Source: UBA6220 sp041651335
GTDB taxonomy: Bacteria; Patescibacteriota; Minisyncoccia; Minisyncoccales; Minisyncoccaceae
Assembly: GCA_041651335.1 (NCBI GenBank)
Contig: JBAZJL010000012.1
Location: 1 to 11,916, forward strand
DNA: 11,916 nt
Direction: 5' to 3'
Position 1 is the stretch's first letter. Every line of letters starts with the position of its first letter. Both the position numbers and the translations under genes were made by a program. Under the pieces are notes generated by a model. It was not told the DNA's origin, did not search any database, and saw only the letters and a list, made by a program, of their open reading frames with translations. Shown here in pieces: positions 6,264 through 11,916 of this stretch.

Positions 6264-7073
6264 TTACTCGCCAATAATTTTTATCAAACTAATTTGGCTT
6301 TGATTCATAAACCTTAAAGGAAGAAAAGTATTTCCTAATCCACTATCAATATATAAAAGAGAACCATTGGCTAAAGAATATAATCCTTTGGAATATTTTG
6401 GAAAAAACGAATAACCAGGAATAATCAATGCTCCCAAAAAAGGAAAACGCACCTGCCCGCCATGAGTGTCTCCACTTAAAATCAAATCTGCTTTTATTTT
6501 ATTATTGCTGATAGCCGAATAAGGATTATGAAGAAGAAGGATTGAATAAATATCCTGAGGAATCTTTTCTATAAAAGCGATATCCTTTTCATCATTATAA
6601 TAATCCAATCCATAAATATTGATTAGTTGATTTTCTTTTTGAAAAGATATTTTCTGCCTGTCTAATACTATCACTCCCCGATCCGATAATCCCTGAAGAA
6701 TATCCCGAGTATTTTTTTGTTCATGATCTCCGGCGACAAAATAAATATTTTTATTTATTTCTAAAAGATTATCAATAAAATCATAAGCATAAGAATAATC
6801 TTTGGTTGTTTTGTCAATCAAGTCTCCGGTAATTACAATAAAATCAGGCCGACTATTTTTAATTTTTTCAAATAAATCTTGATTATTAAAAAATTTTTGA
6901 TTATGCAAATCGGTTATTTGAACAATTCTAATTTCTAAATTAGAATTTATTTTTTCATTTTTTACTTCTAGGGTGTTGATTTTGGGAAAATTAACTTCCC
7001 AAAAAATATCAAACACAAGAAACGCCAATAAAGACAAAACACAAAAGAAGAATATTTTTTTATTGCTCCACAT
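6264..7073 (-). CDS. Membrane-anchored calcineurin-like metallophosphoesterase (YkuE/YaeI-type)
   Basis: The 269-aa protein has one N-terminal transmembrane anchor (about 7-24) followed by a calcineurin-like phosphoesterase domain. Metal motifs in order are DLH (55-57), TGDLID (82-87), AGDHE (114-118), LLHNPYS (180-186) and SGDTHGGQ (200-207). Relatives usually show GNH(D/E) and GHTHGGQ, so Asp replaces Asn at 116 and His at 202. Activity may persist with altered metal preference, or may be changed. Related enzymes hydrolyse phosphoesters at the membrane, including lipid pyrophosphates; the substrate here is unknown. It overlaps the upstream glycosyltransferase gene by 14 bases, so the two are probably co-transcribed and translationally coupled, suggesting a joint envelope role. 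Confidence 0.85.
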   Translation of the reverse strand: MWSNKKIFFFCVLSLLAFLVFDIFWEVNFPKINTLEVKNEKINSNLEIRIVQITDLHNQKFFNNQDLFEKIKNSRPDFIVITGDLIDKTTKDYSYAYDFIDNLLEINKNIYFVAGDHEQKNTRDILQGLSDRGVIVLDRQKISFQKENQLINIYGLDYYNDEKDIAFIEKIPQDIYSILLLHNPYSAISNNKIKADLILSGDTHGGQVRFPFLGALIIPGYSFFPKYSKGLYSLANGSLLYIDSGLGNTFLPLRFMNQSQISLIKIIGE

Positions 7074-8646
7074 ATTGATTCTTTTTTCTTATTTTTGGCG
7101 TAACCCAAAAACCAAGATATTTTCCAAAAAACCAATGAAGCTGAGCATGAAGCGCTGGAATTGAACTGAAAAAGATTAAAACAAAAGGAACAAGGATCCA
7201 TTCTAGGGCCAAAATAAAATATCTTGATCGGCCATAATTAATTGGTTTGGGAGGCAATAAAACAATGCTCAAATAAACCGACAAGATTAACCCAAGCATA
7301 TTAATCGTCAATAAAAAGCTGATAATTTTTGGCAAATTATAAGAAAGAAGGGTTTGCGGAAAAGGAGGCCCGCCAAAAATAATCGGCAACCAAGCCAAGC
7401 CAAAAATAATAATCGAAGAAATACCCCACGAAACATGCCCTTCGATCAAATCAAAAGACATGTTTATTTTTTTTAAAAAAGGAATTTTCTTGTTTTTCAA
7501 AAAATTAAACAAAACATATGGCACTTCCCCTACTCCATAGGCCCATCTTTTTTGTTGCTTATAAATATTTCTAATTGTAGTCAAAAAATTTGGCCCAGCA
7601 TTAGCATCCATTGAAACCGGATAAAATAATGGACTTACTTGATAGTCGCCATCAAAATTAAAAAAGCATTGCCAAAAAATTCGAGAATCATCAGAAATAA
7701 CATTCGCTTGTTTAAATCCTACATCCACAAGAGTTTTAAAACTCATAGAATGAGAAGAAAAAGTAATTAGCTTTTCCGGACGCTCTTGATTCATGGTGTG
7801 CCAAAAAGTTGAAGAAAAAGCAAAAACCCGAGAAACTGCTGGAGCTTGCCAAATATTGTTTAAATAAAGAGGAATGGGTTGATAACTGGTTCTTAAGGGC
7901 TTTTCTACGGTTAAATATTGATAGGCCAAGCAACTAAAATATTTCGGATAAAAAACCGAATCAACATCAAAAGAAGAAACAATAATGTTTTCGTAAGGAA
8001 TATTCAAGGGATCAATTAAAAATTCTTTGGCTTTTCGGCCAGCCCAAGCATCATTGCTGCCATGGCCAGCAATTTCTTCAGGCAATCCCTGGGGATGATA
8101 AGTAACTATAAATTTAAAAAATTCATTACCGAATTTTTTTTCAATTTGTTCGGCCACAACCTGCCCTTCAGCCCTAGCCCTTTCTTCGCAAGCTAAAACA
8201 ATTATTATTCGATCTTTTGGATAGTCAATATTTTTTAAAGAAACAAAAGTTTGCTCAACAATTTCTAATGGTTCTTTATACATTGGCAAAATAACCAAAT
8301 GATAAATGTCTCGCCATGATTTTGCTGGCAGATTATTTTTAATTTCTGACAATTCTTCCATTTTTTTAATCCAATCCTGATTTTCATTTTTTTTCATTTG
8401 ACTATAACCAGCTCTTAAATGAAAAGAAAAATAAATTGTTTTAAAAAGCCAAAAAACAGCATAAGAAATAATAAAAAAAGCCACCCAGGCTGGGATATAA
8501 AAAGAGCAAATTGCTGACAAAATTAAAACAAAAAAACTAATAATTGCTGTTAGCATTTCAAAAAAACGATACAATCGCCTTTCCTTTTTGTCTTTAAAAT
8601 CTTTCGCCGTACCAACTCGAAGATAATATGGTTGCTGTTCTAACAT
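7060..8646 (-). CDS. Multi-pass family 2 glycosyltransferase (cellulose synthase-like)
   Basis: A processive-type GT2 membrane enzyme of 528 aa. Two N-terminal membrane segments (about 30-75) precede a cytoplasmic catalytic domain: VILPMYKEP (118-126, nucleotide-sugar binding), SSFDVDS (224-230, DxD-like metal site), SDDS (318-321, acceptor/base region) and QQKRW (364-368, the Q..RW motif). Three or four C-terminal membrane helices follow from about residue 400. Such enzymes transfer sugars from nucleotide donors to a growing or lipid-linked polymer at the membrane; sugar and acceptor cannot be told from sequence. The family includes cellulose/hyaluronan-type synthases. A phosphoesterase gene overlaps its 3' end. 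Its -10 box is so close to the ATG that the message should be nearly leaderless. Confidence 0.9.
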   Translation of the reverse strand: MLEQQPYYLRVGTAKDFKDKKERRLYRFFEMLTAIISFFVLILSAICSFYIPAWVAFFIISYAVFWLFKTIYFSFHLRAGYSQMKKNENQDWIKKMEELSEIKNNLPAKSWRDIYHLVILPMYKEPLEIVEQTFVSLKNIDYPKDRIIIVLACEERARAEGQVVAEQIEKKFGNEFFKFIVTYHPQGLPEEIAGHGSNDAWAGRKAKEFLIDPLNIPYENIIVSSFDVDSVFYPKYFSCLAYQYLTVEKPLRTSYQPIPLYLNNIWQAPAVSRVFAFSSTFWHTMNQERPEKLITFSSHSMSFKTLVDVGFKQANVISDDSRIFWQCFFNFDGDYQVSPLFYPVSMDANAGPNFLTTIRNIYKQQKRWAYGVGEVPYVLFNFLKNKKIPFLKKINMSFDLIEGHVSWGISSIIIFGLAWLPIIFGGPPFPQTLLSYNLPKIISFLLTINMLGLILSVYLSIVLLPPKPINYGRSRYFILALEWILVPFVLIFFSSIPALHAQLHWFFGKYLGFWVTPKIRKKNQYVEQ

Positions 8647-8653
8647 TGTTTTT

Positions 8654-8659
8654 ATTATA
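8654..8659 (-). promoter_or_regulatory. -10 box giving a near-leaderless glycosyltransferase mRNA
   Basis: TATAAT on the minus strand ends seven bases before the ATG of the gene starting at 8646. Transcription normally begins about that far downstream of a -10 box, so the mRNA would start at or next to the ATG. No clear -35 was found at 16-18 bp. Confidence 0.6.
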
Positions 8660-8814
8660 AACCTTTGATTTAAAAACTACCAGGAAAATATTAAAACCTT
8701 GAAATATCATTTGCAACTAGCAAAAGCTTTAGGTTCGATTCCCTGTAGGCCCTGATTAAACATTATACCAAGGCAAAAACATGATTTGTATAAATAATTA
8801 ATCGCCAATCAACA

Positions 8815-8897
8815 AGGGAATCGCCTTCGCGTCAATTTCTGGTGAAATTGCGCTCAGGCCGGGCTCGGTGCCGTCGCACCTGCGCCTTCGATTCCCT
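8815..8897 (-). repeat. T-arm-linked structured element, copy Glu-1
   Basis: The core is 8824-8886. The outer stem is AGGGAATCG (8815-8823) with CGATTCCCT (8889-8897), nine perfect pairs. On the minus strand the hairpins are GGTGC-gacg-GCACC and GCGCAATTTC-acca-GAAATTG-a-CGC with one bulged A, and AGGC with GCCT encloses the first hairpin. This is the cleanest example of the fold. It follows tRNA-Glu on the same strand. Confidence 0.8.
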
Positions 8898-8967
8898 GTA
8901 GGCCCTGATTAAACATTATACCAAGGCAAAAACATGATTTGTATAAATAATTAATCGCCAATCAACA

Positions 8968-9050
8968 AGGGAATCGCCTTCGCGTCAATTTCTGGTGAAA
9001 TTGCGCTCAGGCCGGGCTCGGTGCCGTCGCACCTGCGCCTTCGATTCCCT
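8968..9050 (-). repeat. T-arm-linked structured element, copy Glu-2
   Basis: The core is 8977-9039, identical as far as I can see to copy Glu-1 and displaced by exactly 153 bp, with the same nine-pair outer stem. On the minus strand it is the first element after tRNA-Glu, and a TGGTATAAT sequence (TATAAT at 9068-9073) lies just upstream of it. Confidence 0.8.
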
Positions 9051-9125
9051 GTAGGCCCTGATTAAACATTATACCAAGGCAAGCCTTGGTATAGTATTTA
9101 ATTGGTGACCCTACAGGGAATCGAA
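9040..9125. repeat. Large inverted repeat between tRNA-Glu and the array
   Basis: TTCGATTCCCTGTAGG (9040-9055) is inverted at 9110-9125, inside tRNA-Glu. The centre is a perfect hairpin, TATACCAAGGC (9070-9080) with GCCTTGGTATA (9083-9093). The intervening bases also match imperfectly, so about 86 bp form one long palindrome. The central hairpin could act as a weak terminator for tRNA-Glu, although no long T run follows. The array units appear to be inverted copies of this tRNA 3' end and flank. Confidence 0.75.
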
Positions 9126-9177
9126 CCCTGATTACCAGATTGAAAATCTGATGTCCTAACCGTTAGACGATAGGGCC
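9103..9177 (-). tRNA. tRNA-Glu(TTC)
   Basis: Read on the minus strand: acceptor GGCCCTA with TAGGGTC (one G.T pair), D-arm with AACGGTTAGGAC, anticodon stem TCAGA with TCTGG around TTTTCAA (anticodon TTC), T-arm CAGGG-TTCGATT-CCCTG, discriminator A and an encoded CCA (9103-9105). The encoded CCA contrasts with the tRNA-Arg of this window. Its T-arm sequence is the one reused as the outer stem of the neighbouring repeat elements. Confidence 0.95.
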
Positions 9178-9205
9178 GAATAATCATAGTTTAAAATCGT
9201 AATAA

Positions 9206-9211
9206 ATTATA
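9206..9211 (-). promoter_or_regulatory. Possible -10 box for tRNA-Glu
   Basis: TATAAT on the minus strand about 30 bases upstream of the tRNA 5' end, implying a leader of some 20 bases for RNase P to remove. A second candidate, TATGAT at 9183-9188, sits nearer the tRNA. No convincing -35 was seen for either. The rest of 9212-9290 is AT-rich with nothing else recognised. Confidence 0.35.
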
Positions 9212-9294
9212 TATAACAAAATTGTGCTGAAAAATCAACTATTTTAAAAATTAATTGGTTTTCTTTTATTGTCAGCTAAATATTGATAGCCAGC

Positions 9295-9303
9295 TGTTAT
9301 AAT
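9295..9303 (+). promoter_or_regulatory. Extended -10 promoter of the tsaD operon
   Basis: TGTTATAAT matches the extended -10 form TGnTATAAT. Transcription would begin near 9310, about 12 bases before the ATG at 9322. This argues against the in-frame TTG at 9283, which lies upstream of the promoter. Confidence 0.6.
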
Positions 9304-9321
9304 GATAAAATCAAAACAATA

Positions 9322-10464
9322 ATGAAAATATTAGGAATCGAAACCAGTTGCGACGACACTTGCGCCAGCGTGCTTGAAAAAAGAAAAAAGAAAATTGTCT
9401 TCTTGTCGCAAATAATATCTTCCCAAGAAAAACTCCATGCTGATTATGGGGGCGTTTTTCCCTCCTTGGCCAAGCGAGAGCATCAAAAAAATATAATTTT
9501 AGTCTTAGAAAAATCTTTAATTCAAGCAAATTTGCTTAAATTAAAGAAAAAAGACAATCTTGAAAAATTTGATAAATTAGAAAAAATATTAGAACGCAAT
9601 CCAGAATTATTAGAAAATTTAAAAATCTTTCTTAAAAAATACAAAAAGCCAAAAATAGATAAAATAGCAATCACTATCGGCCCAGGACTAGAACCTTGTT
9701 TGTGGGTAGGAGTTAATCTGGCCAAGGCCTTGTCTTATTGCTGGGATCTGCCAATTATTCCAATTAATCATTTAGAAGGGCATCTATTATCCCCTTGGAT
9801 TTTTGAAAAAAATAAACCTGATTTTCCCGCTATTGGTTTGATTGTTTCTGGCGGAAACACTCAATTAATTTTAATAAACAATATTGGTAAATATAAATTG
9901 ATTGGTGAGACAAGAGATGATGCTAGTGGGGAATGTTTTGATAAAACCGCTCGAATTCTTGGACTAGCTTATCCTGGTGGCCGGGAAATAGCAAAAATGG
10001 CTAGTAAATTTAAAAAACAAAAATACAACCTTAGACTTCCCCGTCCTATGATTTACGAAAAAAATTTTGATTTCAGTTTTTCCGGATTAAAAACCGCGGT
10101 GCTTTATGATTATAAAAAAAGAAGCGAGAAAGAAAAAAAATCAAAAGAATATATTATTGAGATGAGTAAAGAAATCCAAAATTCTATTATTGAAGTTTTA
10201 ATTACAAAAACCTTTAACGCTGCGGAAAAATATAAAGCAAAAACAATAATTGTTGGGGGTGGAGTGTCTGCTAATAAGGCTTTGCAAAAAAATATTATTA
10301 AAAAATGCGCTGAAAAAAAAATTGCCTGTTTTTTTCCAAAAAATGAACACACGGCTGATAACGCCAGTATGATTGCCCTGGCGGCTGAAATTTCTCCTTG
10401 CCAAAAACAATGCGCCTGGCAAAAAATAAAACCTAATTCCAATTTAAAAATCAATGGCAAATAA
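9322..10464 (+). CDS. tsaD: tRNA t6A37 threonylcarbamoyltransferase TsaD
   Basis: TsaD transfers the threonylcarbamoyl group from its AMP carrier to A37 of ANN-decoding tRNAs, in complex with TsaB and TsaE. The 380-aa product begins MKILGIETSCDDT, the canonical family start. The iron-binding His pair is in NHLEGH (149-154); further motifs are VSGGNTQL, DDASGECFDKTA (199-210), AYPGG, FSFSGLKTAV, VGGGVSANKAL and HTADNASMIA. Compared with the usual length of about 340, it has an extra charged helical stretch near residues 71-111, before IGPGLEPCLWVG, which replaces the usual GPGLxGxLLVG. It is the first gene of an operon and its end overlaps prsW by 11 bases. No tsaB or tsaE is visible here. Confidence 0.95.
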   Translation: MKILGIETSCDDTCASVLEKRKKKIVFLSQIISSQEKLHADYGGVFPSLAKREHQKNIILVLEKSLIQANLLKLKKKDNLEKFDKLEKILERNPELLENLKIFLKKYKKPKIDKIAITIGPGLEPCLWVGVNLAKALSYCWDLPIIPINHLEGHLLSPWIFEKNKPDFPAIGLIVSGGNTQLILINNIGKYKLIGETRDDASGECFDKTARILGLAYPGGREIAKMASKFKKQKYNLRLPRPMIYEKNFDFSFSGLKTAVLYDYKKRSEKEKKSKEYIIEMSKEIQNSIIEVLITKTFNAAEKYKAKTIIVGGGVSANKALQKNIIKKCAEKKIACFFPKNEHTADNASMIALAAEISPCQKQCAWQKIKPNSNLKINGK

Positions 10465-11200
10465 TTTAAATACTATTTTTTTATATTTTGTTTTAGCGAT
10501 TTTGCCAGGAATGATCTGGCTGTCTATTTTTTTAAAAAAAGATAATCTTCCTGAGCCAAAAATGAAAATAATGCAAATTTTTTATTTCGGAGTGTTTGTT
10601 GCTGTGCCAGCTGTTTTAATTGAGCTTTGGCTTTTAAGTGATTTTAAACAATTTTCTTTTGTTTCCCTGTCCTCAATTTCATATTTTCTTTTTAAAAATA
10701 TTCTAATCATTGGATTAATAGAAGAATTGTTAAAATATTTTGTTGTTAGATATTTTGTTTTAAAAAAATCTTGCATGGATGAGCCGATCGATATTCCTTT
10801 GTATATGATTATTTCCGCCCTAGGATTTGCCACCGCCGAGAATATTTTACTTTTCACCAGTCATCAATTTACAATGATTACTGAACCGTTTGTCCTGTCT
10901 TTAATTCGCTTTCTTGGCGCTAATTTGCTTCATGTTCTTTGCTCTGGAATTATTGGCATTTTCTTGGCCTGGTCTTTTTATCAGCTTAAATACCGATGGC
11001 TTTTTATAGTTTTCGGCTTTAGCTTGGGAATAATTGTCCACGGACTCTTTGATTTTTTCTTAGAGTCATCTATAATTGAGTTATCTCAAAATGATTATAT
11101 TGTTGTTTATCCCGCTGTTCTTTTAATCATTTGTTTTTGCCTTTTAAATTTTTCCTTTAATAAAATTAAAAAATTAAAAAGTGTTTGTATTATAAAATAA
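10454..11200 (+). CDS. prsW: PrsW-family intramembrane metalloprotease
   Basis: A 248-aa integral membrane protein with about seven or eight hydrophobic helices. Conserved PrsW residues are visible in order: EELLK (90-94), DEPIDIPLYM then ALGFATAEN (109-130), LLHVLCSG (158-165) and HGLFDF (196-201). In Bacillus PrsW performs site-1 cleavage of the anti-sigma factor RsiW. No sigma/anti-sigma pair is visible here, so the substrate is unknown. The start overlaps the 3' end of tsaD, suggesting translational coupling, and there is no Shine-Dalgarno site. The gene for an Hsp20 chaperone follows after 10 bases, so this operon may link membrane protein quality control with stress response; that is inference. 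Confidence 0.9.
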   Translation: MANNLNTIFLYFVLAILPGMIWLSIFLKKDNLPEPKMKIMQIFYFGVFVAVPAVLIELWLLSDFKQFSFVSLSSISYFLFKNILIIGLIEELLKYFVVRYFVLKKSCMDEPIDIPLYMIISALGFATAENILLFTSHQFTMITEPFVLSLIRFLGANLLHVLCSGIIGIFLAWSFYQLKYRWLFIVFGFSLGIIVHGLFDFFLESSIIELSQNDYIVVYPAVLLIICFCLLNFSFNKIKKLKSVCIIK

Positions 11201-11210
11201 AATCCATATT

Positions 11211-11642
11211 ATGGCCTTATTCAAAACCAAAATCAAAAAAGATTCAGATAAAAAATCAGGGATCAAAGTAGAGCCAACCAGTATTTCCGAGACAGCAAAA
11301 AAATGGAATGCTTCCGAAGGTCAACTGGTGGTGGATGTTTATGAAACCGAAGAAGATTTAGTAATTCAATCTGCTATTGCTGGCATCAAAAATGAAGATA
11401 TTGATATTGCCCTGGAAAATGATATTATTATTATTAAAGGAGAAAGAATTAACCCAACCGAAGACGAGGATAAAAATTATTTTACCAGAGAATGCTATTT
11501 TGGTCCGTTTTACCGAGAAATAATTATTCCTCGAGAAATTGATGCTTCGCTAATAGATGCTAATATAAAAAACGGGATGCTGATTATTAGAATGCCAAAA
11601 ACAGAAAAAACAGAAAACAAAAAAACGACCAAAGAAGAATAA
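11211..11642 (+). CDS. Hsp20/alpha-crystallin family small heat shock protein
   Basis: The 143-aa protein is an ATP-independent holdase chaperone of the cytoplasm. A short Lys-rich N-terminal arm precedes an alpha-crystallin domain at about residues 38-132: VDVYETEEDLVIQSAIAGIK, the NEDIDIALENDIIIIKGER strands, the FGPFYREIIIP stretch and the ANIKNGMLIIRMPK ending (the family's A-x-x-x-n-G-x-L motif). The C-terminal tail is Lys/Glu/Thr-rich and lacks an obvious I-x-I motif, which in many relatives drives oligomer assembly. It is the last gene of the tsaD-prsW-hsp20 operon and is followed by a strong terminator. Confidence 0.93.
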   Translation: MALFKTKIKKDSDKKSGIKVEPTSISETAKKWNASEGQLVVDVYETEEDLVIQSAIAGIKNEDIDIALENDIIIIKGERINPTEDEDKNYFTRECYFGPFYREIIIPREIDASLIDANIKNGMLIIRMPKTEKTENKKTTKEE

Positions 11643-11654
11643 TAAAATAAATTT

Positions 11655-11680
11655 AAAACAGGATTAATCCTGTTTTTTTA
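11655..11680. terminator. Bidirectional terminator after hsp20
   Basis: AAAACAGGAT (11655-11664) pairs with ATCCTGTTTT (11667-11676), followed by more T on the plus strand. The minus strand also ends in TTTTAAATTTATTTTA. It ends the tsaD operon and could stop minus-strand transcripts coming from the repeat array to its right. Confidence 0.85.
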
Positions 11681-11690
11681 TTTCTAAATA

Positions 11691-11916
11691 TTCAACTCCC
11701 CTATTTTCTTTATCAAAAAAAATAGGTTGTCTAGGTTATGATTACTATCTTTTGTGCCGAGGGGGGGAGATTGCCTTCGCGTCAATTTCTGGTGAAATTG
11801 CACTCAGGCCGGGCTCGGGCTCAGTCAGCCCTCCGCCTTCAACTCCCCTATTTTCTTTATCAAAAAAAATAGGTTGTCTAGGTTATGATTACTATCTTTT
11901 GTGCCGAGGGGGGGAG
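11691..11916. repeat. 147-bp tandem array at the right edge (truncated)
   Basis: The first unit is 11691-11837; a second begins at 11838 and runs off the window after 79 bases with no difference seen. Each starts with TTCAACTCCCC, which has T-loop/T-stem form, then an AT-rich hairpin (about 11700-11726), an AT-rich spacer and GGGGGGGAG. The hairpin has a T.G pair on the minus strand where plus has C.A. No complete tRNA is visible; one may lie beyond the edge. No protein gene is seen in this stretch. Confidence 0.85.
11764..11848 (-). repeat. T-arm-linked structured element, right-end copy
   Basis: The core is 11774-11837. The outer stem is GGGGAG-a-TTG (11764-11773) with CAA-CTCCCC (11840-11848), with one bulge. 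On the minus strand the first hairpin is GGGCT-gactg-AGCCC, one base longer in the loop than other copies, followed by GAGCCCGGCCTGAG and a GTGCAATTTC-acca-GAAATTG-a-CGC hairpin with a T.G pair. The AGGC/GCCT pairing around the first hairpin is kept. Confidence 0.75.

Larger units (their letters stand above)
8734..9080. repeat. 153-bp tandem array beside tRNA-Glu
   Basis: Units begin at 8734, 8887 and 9040 with TTCGATTCCCTGTAGG; the first two are complete and the third stops at 9080. Each full unit contains an inverted copy of the tRNA-Glu 3' end and its downstream flank, an AT-rich spacer with TATAAT on the minus strand, and one structured core. The two units look identical. This array fills most of the gap between the glycosyltransferase and tRNA-Glu; I see no protein gene in it. 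Confidence 0.88.

Noticed and set aside
8690..8760. A complete tRNA ending in TAGGCCCTG on the plus strand
   Set aside because: The T-loop-like TTCGATTCCC is present, but no complementary acceptor 5' strand, D-arm or proper anticodon loop lies upstream.
8734..9080. CRISPR-like alternation of repeat and spacer
   Set aside because: The spacers are identical between units instead of unique, units are about 150-190 bp, the repeats are large multi-hairpin structures linked to tRNA ends, and no cas genes are present.
9283..9321. Upstream TTG start for tsaD
   Set aside because: It lies upstream of the extended -10 box at 9295-9303, and MKILGIETSC from 9322 is the canonical TsaD beginning.
502..11642. 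UGA recoded as Gly or Trp, as in some CPR lineages
   Set aside because: All genes are complete without reading through TGA, and the CapA-like gene uses TGA as its stop codon.

Overview
This is an AT-rich window (roughly two thirds A+T by eye). Its Lys/Asn/Ile-rich proteins use the standard code with TGA as a stop, and it has strong TATAAT boxes but no clear Shine-Dalgarno sites. The gene set (a CapA-like envelope enzyme, a multi-pass GT2, PrsW, Hsp20, a long anonymous protein) and the style fit Candidatus Patescibacteria (Candidate Phyla Radiation, probably Parcubacteria). That placement is inference; no rRNA is present to test it.

Layout. 1-501: unassigned left edge, a terminator, two structured repeat elements flanked by orphan tRNA 3' ends, and two more terminators. 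502-3476 (minus): an anonymous 613-aa protein and a membrane-anchored CapA/PGA_cap-family protein, each with its own TATAAT box. 3477-4070: a 190-bp tandem array in which two copies of tRNA-Arg(GCG) are interrupted in the T-loop, followed by an intact copy. 4117-6261 (plus): recG. 6264-8646 (minus): an overlapping pair, a calcineurin-like phosphoesterase downstream of a GT2 membrane glycosyltransferase with a near-leaderless promoter. 8647-9177: a 153-bp tandem array with the same kind of element beside tRNA-Glu(TTC). 9322-11642 (plus): a tight tsaD-prsW-hsp20 operon. 11643-11916: a terminator and a third array (147-bp period) that runs off the window edge.

The most unusual content is the repeat family: seven GC-rich elements with cores of about 63-75 nt at four loci. 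Each has two internal hairpins whose stems differ between loci by compensatory changes while their loops stay fixed (GACG and ACCA when read on one particular strand). Each is closed by an outer stem made from a tRNA T-arm-like sequence (GGGANTCG ... CGANTCCC) that is specific to its locus. Several pairs are G.T on one strand and A.C on the other, always favouring the same orientation, which points to a single-stranded RNA or DNA form. Terminators lie downstream of the elements on that strand at three loci. I read this as an undescribed tRNA T-arm-associated structured element (mobile repeat, ncRNA, or both). No protein in the window obviously drives it.

The protein-coding genes are otherwise housekeeping and envelope functions: replication-fork rescue (RecG), t6A tRNA modification (TsaD), proteostasis (Hsp20), membrane proteolysis (PrsW) and cell-surface polymer metabolism (GT2, CapA-like).
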